Source: an alpha proteobacterium U9-1i (lineage in GTDB: Bacteria; Pseudomonadota; Alphaproteobacteria; Caulobacterales; Aquidulcibacteraceae). From it: a stretch of 64,000 bases of DNA. The notes beneath the pieces were generated by a model. The model was not told the origin of the DNA and did not search any database. It saw nothing but the letters and a program-made list of their open reading frames with translations. Position 1 is the stretch's first letter; each line of letters starts with the position of its first letter. Positions 8,682 to 16,213 of this stretch are shown here, in pieces. The DNA lies in the NCBI GenBank assembly GCA_000974665.1, contig BBSY01000003.1:992001-1056000 (forward strand), given 5' to 3'. The position numbers were made by a program, and so were the translations under genes.

Positions 8682-10520
8682 TCAGCGTTTCGGCAACAAG
8701 CGAAGAAGCAGAGCGAGGGCGGGCTCACTGTTGCAAAACGCGAGTGGGCGGTCTCCACGAAGCCCGGGATGGGCAGCATTCAAGAAGACTCTTGCCTTCT
8801 CAGGATCGCGAAACGCGTGCTCGGCGGCGGCCGTGAGTTTCGCCCGCAAGCCCGCAACCTGCTGCTCCGCGGCGAGACGCTTCTCGCGATCGTCCACCTC
8901 TTTCCAAAGCCGCCGCTCGCTGTGCGCGAAATTGGCGTCACTCTGCTCTGCCCAATCCAGCATCGCTATTCCCGCGTCACCGACCGTGCCCGCCAGCCAA
9001 TTGGCGCTCGCATCGCCAAGCGCCTGCTCCGCCAGTGATTGCAGACGTCTGCGCCGCTGTCGCCCCGTCTCCTCTTCCTTGCGCGTGCGCGCTTCGTCTT
9101 CGGCGGCAATGCGCGCGATATGGTGGTCACGAATGCGATCCAACGGGAGTCCGCAAAGGTCCCCCGTAATGTCTCGTCCATTCCCGCGGGACATCTTCTC
9201 AATGGCGCGAATACGGCTTGCCAAAGCATCGTGCCGCTCACCGCCCGTGTCGATGAGTTTCGCAGGCGTCTGGCCTTCGAAACCGGGCGACGACGCCCAG
9301 GTCGAGAATGCGCGTTCTGGATCAGGGTGCTCTGCCGCCTGCAACAACGCGATCACGCTCCGACGCATGCGGGCGCGGCGATGCAGCATGCCGTGCAAGC
9401 CTGGCGCGATGACAAAGAACGCACCCGGTTTGCGCTGAAGTAAGCCGCACTTCGCCAACTCCTCCAAATAATTCCAGATCGCGGCATGGGGCGTCGCAAA
9501 GCGCGCCTTGTCGAACCCTGCCTCTTGGAGACGATCCAACCCGTACTGACTGAGATCCGATCGGATCATCCATGCAGGCAAGGCGCTCGAAAGATCCCGC
9601 TCGTTCGGCCACTTCCCCTTCACGCTCAACTCGGCGCCTGGCGAAAAGGTCTGGCTTGGCTGAATGACAAACACGTCCAGGGCCGCGGCCTGCCAAATTC
9701 GCGGCGTCACGCCAAACCAGTGTGAGCCCGCCACATCAACCCCGACATGCGCATCGAGTACTGCCTCTCGTACGGCGTCCATGGCGTCGTCGCGCCAATT
9801 AGGCGGCGCCACAGCGGCGCCTTTGCGCCCGATGTGCGCCGCAAGGCGTTTACCGCGTACCCTGCGCTTTGCCTCGACCTGAGTGCGAAGGCTTTCCGCG
9901 GCTTCTCCTTGTCGCCGGTGATGAATCCATTTCCGCGGCGCGGTGTGCAGGACCGCGTGATCCAACGCCGCATCGTCCAAGCGCCCAGCGCGGATTTTTG
10001 AGAGATCGATCTCAAGCATCGAAATATCGCCGTTGATCACTTTTGCTGTCTTTATCGCATCGACCGCGTGCGTGACGCAGAACTCCACGGCCAATCTTGC
10101 TGTCTTGAGATGTGCAATCGCATCGGGCTGAAACGCATCAATCGCCTGCTCGATGGACACGCTCTCAAACACATGTTCGCCGGCCGGGCAGACGATCTCA
10201 ACAACACCATCCTCGCTCAAGCGAAGCTCGGGCACTGTGAGTTTCTTCTCGCGCGCCAGAAGCTCCTTGGCGTAGCGATGGAGCGCGGTTTCGCCGGCGC
10301 AGTTGGAATCCGGACGATGGGTGAAGTGCGGGCGCCGCTTGCTCGGCCTGCGCAAAGCGAGCGCTTCCCCACAATCGAGGCAATGGAACGGACCCATTGC
10401 GCGGTTCTCGACAGCCGCCACGTGGCGCGCAACACCATCGCCGCAGCGCGCGAACGGCACCTTGAGTCCCGTAGACCTCTCGCGCTCGGCGCGGCGTGGG
10501 CGTTTCAAGTCTTCCGGCAT
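8682..10520 (-). CDS. CoiA-like zinc-ribbon/nuclease protein, last long gene of the CBASS operon
   Basis: The 612-residue protein begins with a zinc-binding segment, C47-x-x-C50 followed by HFTH (65-68) and GETALHRYAKELL (76-88), the pattern of competence protein CoiA. Then comes a restriction-endonuclease-like core with PD (132-133) and E146 in AVEFCVTH, and a third acidic segment near 165-175 (GDISMLEIDLS). CoiA-type nucleases are thought to process DNA in transformation, and similar cores occur in defence genes. The C-terminal half is helical and charged (residues 430-580) and is not recognised. It starts 15 bases after the Mrr-like gene on the same strand, so co-transcription is likely. 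Confidence 0.7.
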   Translation of the reverse strand: MPEDLKRPRRAERERSTGLKVPFARCGDGVARHVAAVENRAMGPFHCLDCGEALALRRPSKRRPHFTHRPDSNCAGETALHRYAKELLAREKKLTVPELRLSEDGVVEIVCPAGEHVFESVSIEQAIDAFQPDAIAHLKTARLAVEFCVTHAVDAIKTAKVINGDISMLEIDLSKIRAGRLDDAALDHAVLHTAPRKWIHHRRQGEAAESLRTQVEAKRRVRGKRLAAHIGRKGAAVAPPNWRDDAMDAVREAVLDAHVGVDVAGSHWFGVTPRIWQAAALDVFVIQPSQTFSPGAELSVKGKWPNERDLSSALPAWMIRSDLSQYGLDRLQEAGFDKARFATPHAAIWNYLEELAKCGLLQRKPGAFFVIAPGLHGMLHRRARMRRSVIALLQAAEHPDPERAFSTWASSPGFEGQTPAKLIDTGGERHDALASRIRAIEKMSRGNGRDITGDLCGLPLDRIRDHHIARIAAEDEARTRKEEETGRQRRRRLQSLAEQALGDASANWLAGTVGDAGIAMLDWAEQSDANFAHSERRLWKEVDDREKRLAAEQQVAGLRAKLTAAAEHAFRDPEKARVFLNAAHPGLRGDRPLAFCNSEPALALLLRLLPKR

Positions 10521-10535
10521 CGCGGGGGCGGCGCG

Positions 10536-11426
10536 CTAGTCGAGCTTCTTGGCGGGCAGATCACCGACCTTGATCCACGGCTTGATGGCGGTCGGATGCC
10601 TGACGAAGCCTGTCACGCCGCTTTCGGAGCCAATCATCGTGATCGAAGCAGCCTCCTGCCCCGTGCCGCCATCGCCGTGGGCGATGTCGAGGTTTGACGA
10701 TCCGCTCGTGTAGGTGTGCAGGCTGAACGGCGCGCTCGTTTCCGCAATCTGGAGCGTGTAGCGCAGCCTTATTCTCTGTACCTCGTAGAATTGCCCTTCA
10801 CCGTCGCGCACGCGGTAGCCGCGCACCTCGGCATCGAGGCTGCCGTGACGCGGCGTGTTCGCCGGCGCCTCGCGCTCGTCATCGGGCATCGCCTCGTCGA
10901 TCAACGCCATCAATGTATCATCGGGAAGCGTTGCGCCCGCCGCGTCGATCAATTGGTAGGGCGGCTTTGATGCTTTGGCCGGGTCGTCCAGCACAAGGTC
11001 GCAGCGTATCTCCAAGAAGTTGAAGCTGCGCACCGTCAGGATATTTTGGCCCATCCATGAAAAGCGCTCGGCTGCTGCAAGCTCGACGCAGCTAATGTTC
11101 TGCGCCGCCGCCTTCGCGCGCGCAGACTTGGTGAACCCCTTCGCCGCCACGATCACGCCGTGATGAACGCCGGTGTGCTGACATTTGTTGGCGAAGCCTT
11201 CGACTTCGTTGACCGTGACTTTGCGGCTCCGGTCCCTGCACTCGACCGCCGTCAGATGACGATCATGATGGGTTGTGCGGATGATGACCACGTCGTGCTC
11301 ACGCAGCTCACCGGTGTCGCGGTCGCGCAGGTGGTACGGTGAATGCACCTCGACACCATCGATCGGATTGAGTGTCCGCTCGAGCATGGCGACGAAGTTT
11401 TGAAATTGCTCACCGGGCCTGGCCAT
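10536..11426 (-). CDS. Mrr-like restriction endonuclease-fold protein
   Basis: The 296-residue protein has a PD-(D/E)xK-type N-terminal domain: helix residue E6, D45 in REHDVVIIR and E62-C63-R64 in LTAVECRDRSRKV, then the conserved EGFANKCQHTG helix and GVIVAAKGFTKSA strand. This is the Mrr/type IV restriction pattern, with Arg where the motif Lys usually sits. The C-terminal half (residues 140-296) is mostly beta-strand, of unknown role. It lies 27 bases downstream of the SAVED effector gene and 15 upstream of the CoiA-like gene, so it may be an extra effector or an accessory nuclease of the CBASS locus. That link is inferred from context only. Confidence 0.7.
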   Translation of the reverse strand: MARPGEQFQNFVAMLERTLNPIDGVEVHSPYHLRDRDTGELREHDVVIIRTTHHDRHLTAVECRDRSRKVTVNEVEGFANKCQHTGVHHGVIVAAKGFTKSARAKAAAQNISCVELAAAERFSWMGQNILTVRSFNFLEIRCDLVLDDPAKASKPPYQLIDAAGATLPDDTLMALIDEAMPDDEREAPANTPRHGSLDAEVRGYRVRDGEGQFYEVQRIRLRYTLQIAETSAPFSLHTYTSGSSNLDIAHGDGGTGQEAASITMIGSESGVTGFVRHPTAIKPWIKVGDLPAKKLD

Positions 11427-11453
11427 CGCCTATTCCCCGCTCCATGCACCAAG

Positions 11454-12860
11454 TCAGCCCAGCACCGCAGTTTCAACATACTTGCGGTCGGCGGCCACGA
11501 ATTCGTGCAAGCGCGTCGACGGAAGCGCATTCCAGCGATGGCCGAGCGCAACCGCCAGCGCCGCCGGGCCTGCGAAGTAGAGGTCGATCCCTTCCGGCCG
11601 CAAACGCGCAGCCGCTTCAGCGATCTTAAGACGGAGCGCCCCCACGCTCGCTTGCGCCATGGCCGCAGTCGTGATCGGCGCATCGAGATAGGCGCTCAAC
11701 ATAGAGGCAGTCCCGATCTGGTTCGCCACGTCGGCCGCCGGATCGCGCAACACCCCGATCGTCACCACCAGACGCTGACCGGCGAGCGCGCCAACGTCAT
11801 TCATCCGCCAACCAGCAGCCAGATCGGGCGCGCCCCGATCGTCTGTCGTCCATCCGCCATCGCGCGTCGGAATTTCCAGTTCAAATCCAGTCGCTGACCG
11901 GAGCGCCCACCCCAACGCCAGCGCCGTGCTGATCCGATACGAGCCACCGAGCTTAACGCGCGAGATATCGTGCGCGCGCAGCCACCGCGCTGTGCGATCG
12001 AGCGGCGCGAGCAAAAACTCCGCCCATACGCTCGTTTCCGGAAATCCTGCATCACCGCCCGAGAACGCGCTGGCGTCGATCTCAATGGCGGTTTCATCGC
12101 TGCCGTTGCGGTCCGAGCGTACATGCACCACGACCGGTGCGTCGGGTACAAAGGCACCCAACTCCTTCGTCATGATCTCAACGAGCGCCGCGCGCGGCAG
12201 AAGCGATCCGAGTTTGGCGCGGCCCAACGTCTCCAGCGCAGTGAAGGCGCGTTCGGCGTTCTGCGCCCACGCTTGTAGTTGCGGAAACGCGCGCGCGAGC
12301 GCCGTGGCGAAGGCCGCCACTGCCCCGTCGCGATCGAGCAGCGGCCGTTCAATGACATCGACATGGCCGGCCACGAACGCGCCGAGTTCAGCGCCGAATT
12401 CCTTACTCATATCCTGCAGGAGTTTTTCATCGCTTGCTGCGGCGACATCAGCGAACGGCATGTAGAACGGCCGGGCTTTGCGAACACGCGCCGCATCACG
12501 CGCCAGCCAGGTCAAAGTCGGCGGCACGTGCGGCGTCACCAGCGCCTGCACGCGCGCGACCTGCGGATAGGATTTCTCGAAGGTCTGCAAGTCCTTCATG
12601 ACGGCGCGCACGTCCGCAGGCAAAAGCGCGCCAGACTTGGCCTGCAGACGTTCGAGCACGCGCCCATTCGCGGCGTGCGGCGCGAAGAACCGCGCCTCAA
12701 TGTCCTCCAGCCCTTCGAAGATCATCCCTTCGAACGCAGGATTGGCGAGCCACGCGGGCAGGCGCGCAAGGCCCTCCCAGAGCTGGTAGTCAAATCCACC
12801 GGATGCGTTGACCCCGCCCATCCCCCTCGCGTCGGTCATTGTCGGTTTTTCGGTCGTCAT
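11454..12860 (-). CDS. Cap4-like CBASS effector: nuclease-like domain plus SAVED sensor domain
   Basis: The 468-residue protein has two parts. The N-terminus carries GGFDYQ (21-26), E49 with D53 in FEGLEDIEARF, and Q73-A-K75 (LQAKSG), the signature of DUF4297-like nuclease domains. The C-terminal half is a SAVED domain: VWAEFLLAPLDRTARWL, LGGSYRISTALALGWALR and the closing FAGPAALAVALGHRWN block. In known Cap4 proteins SAVED binds the cyclic oligonucleotide and activates the nuclease to degrade DNA. ATG 12860 overlaps cap3 by 71 bases; internal ATGs at 12839 and 12821 are alternatives. Assignment as the CBASS effector is strong; the nuclease family is moderately sure. Confidence 0.85.
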   Translation of the reverse strand: MTTEKPTMTDARGMGGVNASGGFDYQLWEGLARLPAWLANPAFEGMIFEGLEDIEARFFAPHAANGRVLERLQAKSGALLPADVRAVMKDLQTFEKSYPQVARVQALVTPHVPPTLTWLARDAARVRKARPFYMPFADVAAASDEKLLQDMSKEFGAELGAFVAGHVDVIERPLLDRDGAVAAFATALARAFPQLQAWAQNAERAFTALETLGRAKLGSLLPRAALVEIMTKELGAFVPDAPVVVHVRSDRNGSDETAIEIDASAFSGGDAGFPETSVWAEFLLAPLDRTARWLRAHDISRVKLGGSYRISTALALGWALRSATGFELEIPTRDGGWTTDDRGAPDLAAGWRMNDVGALAGQRLVVTIGVLRDPAADVANQIGTASMLSAYLDAPITTAAMAQASVGALRLKIAEAAARLRPEGIDLYFAGPAALAVALGHRWNALPSTRLHEFVAADRKYVETAVLG

Positions 12861-13323
12861 GCTCGAACTCCAAAGTCACCAGGCGCTCGCCGCCGCGAGG
12901 GTCAAACAACCAGGCGCCACGCGTGATCTTGTCCCCATCCAATCGCACGATCATCAGCACCGCGAACGCACCGCGAAACTCCGCGTCGGCGACGAGTTTG
13001 CGCATGGTCGTCGCGTCGGTGACGCTCGGCTCAACCGCGAAGCTCGGGTGCGAATGCCATTCGCCAATATAGTTGAAACGCCGGTAGTCGTGCTTGGTCC
13101 GGTCGAAGAAGCGCCTCGCGTCCTTCATCGCCTGGACCACGTCCACCACAAAACGCGCGAACGCGCCGCCACGCTTTTGCACCGTAAGTTCGCTCACGCG
13201 AAAATCAGACGGCGCAAGCTGTTCGCCGAACATCTGGCCGCCAATCTCACGCGTGCCGGCACGCGCCAGCGCCGTGGCGATCTTCGCGGCTTGATCAGGC
13301 GCTATTCTTAAGCGCATCGACAT
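12790..13323 (-). CDS. cap3: Cap3-type JAB/MPN+ deconjugating peptidase of the CBASS system
   Basis: The 177-residue protein is a JAMM metallopeptidase: E27 in TREIGGQMFGE and the full zinc site E88-W-H90-S-H92-P with S100 and D103 further on. In type II CBASS, Cap3 cleaves the bond by which Cap2 attaches the CD-NTase C-terminus to targets, so it antagonises or recycles priming. It overlaps the end of cap2 by 29 bases and the effector start by up to 71, indicating tight translational coupling. The last 15 residues are charged and may be tail rather than domain. Confidence 0.88.
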   Translation of the reverse strand: MSMRLRIAPDQAAKIATALARAGTREIGGQMFGEQLAPSDFRVSELTVQKRGGAFARFVVDVVQAMKDARRFFDRTKHDYRRFNYIGEWHSHPSFAVEPSVTDATTMRKLVADAEFRGAFAVLMIVRLDGDKITRGAWLFDPRGGERLVTLEFEHDDRKTDNDRREGDGRGQRIRWI

Positions 13324-14998
13324 ATGTCCGCAGAAGCTTCAATCCGAGCGCCTGCCCCTCTTCGGCAACGGCGGCGTCATCATCCTCGTCATCGCCGCCA
13401 TCCTCTGCCGCGGGTGCCGCGCCGACATTAAGCCGGATGGTGGCGCCGTGACCGTCGAACACCCAAGCCTTCTTCAGGCCGATCAACAGCCAGTCGGTCG
13501 ACACCTCCGCGCCGTCGACGATGTCGAGAATGGCGCGCGCGGCGTGCGCGGCCGCCACGCTGACCGCCGCATCGTCGGCAGTCATAGGCGTGCCGTCTTC
13601 GGCCAGCGCCTCATAGCGTTTGACGCCCGATGTCGGCCTTGCCGCCGGTTGCTCGGCGCACCACGCCAGAAATGCGGCGCGCCCTTTTTCAAAGGGCGGG
13701 CTTTGCGCGGGCACGGAGCGCGCCACCAGCGCGCCGATGCCGCCTTCAAACACTTCGACGGATACGAACGCACGCGCGTTGGCGGCGGCGATGGCGCCGA
13801 GAAAAAGTGCGGTCGCGGCGTCGCCGGTCGCATCAACGATCACATCGCAGGCGGCGAGTTCATCGACCTGCCAGGCGTGCGTCTTGGCCGAACGCTGCCA
13901 GTTCAGATTTTGCTCAACCACCTTGATGTCGGCGCCAGGCGCAATGTTCAGCAGGCGGCGCTTCAGGCCCGAAGCCTTGCGGAAGCCGACATCACGCCAA
14001 TCGAGTTCGTGGCGTTCAATATTTCCGGGCAGCATGACGTCGCCGTCGATGATGGTGAGCGCGGCGACCCCGCTGCGAACTAGGCTCGCCGCGATCTTGG
14101 ACCCAACCGAGCCCGCGCCGACCACGGCGACGCGCTTAGCGACGCTCGCCCGGCCGGAGCGCGCGGCGCTGTCATCCGGCAGCACATAGACGCGCCGCAG
14201 CGCCATACCGCCGTCGTTGAATAGGTGATAGACACGCAAGCTGTCGCCACCGGTGAAGATTGCGGCGCCCGCTTCGCAGGCGTTGATCGCCGCAATCTCA
14301 TCGTCACTCCAGGGCGCAGCCGCGACGAGTGCTGCGCGGTCCTCGATCTTGGCGACCTTCACCGGCGCGATGAAGACCGGGATCTCTGTGCGCCACACCG
14401 TGAAGTCCGTGCCGGGTGGGCGGCGCACGGAGACGCGGTCCTCGGCGTCGTGCAGCACGATCGGCCACACGTCATCGACGGTGAGAAAGCGCACAGCGCG
14501 CACATCCTCTGCCGACGCGGCGAGCAAGCGTGCGCTACAGCCTGCGCTGACGAGCACGGGGTTTGCGCCCCACTCATAGGCTTGGAGCGCGCCAACATTG
14601 TGCTCTGATGGCGCGCGCACCTTCTCGCCATCTTGGCCCAGCGGGCTCTCGATGCTCAAGAGATCATAGGCGCTGCGCAGCATGTCCGCGCCGCGAACGG
14701 CGGCGGTCCAATTGTCCGGCCGATGCTGAAGGCACAGCACGCCTTCGCCGTATTGGTGATCGCTCCAGCGCGCCTCTTCGCGCGGCTCGACCCAAGCCGG
14801 CACAAGCGGAAATTGATCTGGATAGATGAGGCGTACCGGATACTCAGCGCCGCGCGCGCTGATGACGCCATCCAAGGCCAGCCGGTAGCCATCGAGGGTC
14901 CAATCGCCAAGTGCAAACCAGCCTTCACCGGCCAGCGCATCAATCGCGCTGCGCTCTTCCGCTAAACGGCGAAAATCGGTGAGCCACCAAAATTTCAC
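13295..14998 (-). CDS. cap2: Cap2-type E2-E1 fusion of the CBASS system
   Basis: The 567-residue protein joins an E2-like domain (residues 1-110) to an E1/ThiF-like domain (about 285-510). The candidate E2 cysteine is C89 in GEGVLCLQHRPDNW. The E1 part has the nucleotide-binding VVGAGSVGSK loop (GxGxxG at 294-299), D318 in IIDGD and a candidate catalytic C447. In type II CBASS the protein adenylates the CD-NTase C-terminus and conjugates it to cellular targets, which primes the cyclase. The C-terminus has an acidic Asp/Glu run (about 538-550). GTG 14998 overlaps the CD-NTase stop by four bases. Confidence 0.9.
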   Translation of the reverse strand: MKFWWLTDFRRLAEERSAIDALAGEGWFALGDWTLDGYRLALDGVISARGAEYPVRLIYPDQFPLVPAWVEPREEARWSDHQYGEGVLCLQHRPDNWTAAVRGADMLRSAYDLLSIESPLGQDGEKVRAPSEHNVGALQAYEWGANPVLVSAGCSARLLAASAEDVRAVRFLTVDDVWPIVLHDAEDRVSVRRPPGTDFTVWRTEIPVFIAPVKVAKIEDRAALVAAAPWSDDEIAAINACEAGAAIFTGGDSLRVYHLFNDGGMALRRVYVLPDDSAARSGRASVAKRVAVVGAGSVGSKIAASLVRSGVAALTIIDGDVMLPGNIERHELDWRDVGFRKASGLKRRLLNIAPGADIKVVEQNLNWQRSAKTHAWQVDELAACDVIVDATGDAATALFLGAIAAANARAFVSVEVFEGGIGALVARSVPAQSPPFEKGRAAFLAWCAEQPAARPTSGVKRYEALAEDGTPMTADDAAVSVAAAHAARAILDIVDGAEVSTDWLLIGLKKAWVFDGHGATIRLNVGAAPAAEDGGDDEDDDAAVAEEGQALGLKLLRTYVDALKNSA

Positions 14999-15990
14999 GC
15001 AAAGCCGCGCGGCTTATTGGGCGCCGCCGGCGTGTTGGGAAATTGGTAGCCGCTCGCGGCGGGCGCGGTGGCGAAAACGCTGGCGGCCGCCGCCTTGGCG
15101 ACATTCGCGGTCGCCTTGAAGCGAGCGCCGAACACTTTGCGCCACAGACGTGTCGCCTCTTCCATATCGTCTTCATCCTGCGCACGGCGCGCATAGCCAG
15201 CGTGCACGCGTGCTTTCTCAATGAAGGCCTGCCATTGCGCGACCGTGACCTTAGCCAAGATGTCATTGCCGGGGATGGCGGGATCGGCGATCGGGGGCTT
15301 GATCCCGAGCGAGGCGCCCACCTTGTAGGTGTTGTAGACGTTCTCGAGCATCTGCGCGAAAGCTTCGCCGTAGTGCGTTTCGCCGGTGGGCGCGTGTGTG
15401 GTGAGCACTTCGAGCACGAAGCCCTTCGGCCGTTTGCCGGTTGGGTTCTCGCGCTTCCACCACTTCTGCATCTTCACCAGCGGCTTGAAACGGCCGCTAT
15501 AATCCTTGTTGCGGGCCGAGCTCCATTCATTGTGCTTGGGCGGATTGGTGGGAATCCAGAGACCGGTCTCGCGATCAGCGATCAGGTAGCTGCCGTCCCA
15601 TTGCGCGATCACCGGCACGACATCCATTTCGGCGTCGCCATCAATGGCGCGCACCGAGCGCTTATTGATGCGCTCGACCTCGTACTCATCGCCGATCACG
15701 TCGGCGAGATCGAACAACACGGTCTCGGGGTCGTCGCTGGTCTTGAAATCGCCGACCACGATGATGTCGACGTCAGACCGCTCATGGCCGTCCTCCGTCT
15801 TGCGGGGCCGGATCGCGGTGTCGCGGGAATAGGAGCCGGCCAGGAAATCGTCGCGCCAAAGGTCAGCGAAATCCTTGTGCCCCCGCAGATGGGCGCGCAG
15901 GTTGGTGTGCGCGCTGGAGGCGTTGCTCTTGGTGGTCGGGCTGGGCTCGATATCGGCCAGCAGCTCGGTAAAACGGGCGTTCGGTACCAT
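14995..15990 (-). CDS. CD-NTase (cGAS/DncV-like nucleotidyltransferase) of a type II CBASS system
   Basis: The 331-residue protein has the nucleotidyltransferase signature G52-S-Y and, after a 20-residue loop, the metal-binding D73-V-D75, with the third acidic residue D123 in EMDVVPVI. The PxGKRPKGFVLEVLTTHA segment matches the second lobe of SMODS cyclases. Such enzymes make cyclic di- or trinucleotides on phage infection. The C-terminus ends PNKPRGFA, a flexible tail compatible with conjugation by Cap2. It is the first gene of the minus-strand operon and its promoter faces the Fic gene. The product nucleotide and exact clade cannot be read by eye. Confidence 0.9.
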   Translation of the reverse strand: MVPNARFTELLADIEPSPTTKSNASSAHTNLRAHLRGHKDFADLWRDDFLAGSYSRDTAIRPRKTEDGHERSDVDIIVVGDFKTSDDPETVLFDLADVIGDEYEVERINKRSVRAIDGDAEMDVVPVIAQWDGSYLIADRETGLWIPTNPPKHNEWSSARNKDYSGRFKPLVKMQKWWKRENPTGKRPKGFVLEVLTTHAPTGETHYGEAFAQMLENVYNTYKVGASLGIKPPIADPAIPGNDILAKVTVAQWQAFIEKARVHAGYARRAQDEDDMEEATRLWRKVFGARFKATANVAKAAAASVFATAPAASGYQFPNTPAAPNKPRGFA

Positions 15991-16137
15991 TGGGCCCCCT
16001 TCTGGGCGTTCGCGTTTTGTGCGATATGGGAAGGTCCCCGACGCGGCGTAAGCTTACAGCGGACCTGACCTGGCCGCGCCGGAACTTTAAGGGCCATGGT
16101 GTGGTAGATTCGCCACATTAAGCAAGGCGACCGAGCC

Positions 16138-16187
16138 TTAAATCCCAAAAGTTTGCAGTTTGGCAGGCTTAAGTCCCATATGTTTGC
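16138..16187. promoter_or_regulatory. Pair of 19-base direct repeats in the CBASS/Fic divergent promoter
   Basis: Two near-identical 19-mers fit the consensus TTAARTCCCAWAWGTTTGC and lie at 16138-16156 and 16169-16187, 31 bases apart, about three helical turns. They sit 27 bases before the Fic ATG and about 150 bases from the CD-NTase start. A phased repeat pair in this position looks like an operator. The AbiEi-like N-terminal domain of the Fic protein is the natural candidate to bind it. That link is inference. Confidence 0.6.
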
Positions 16188-16213
16188 GGAACGCACCCTT
16201 GGGACCCCTCTTA

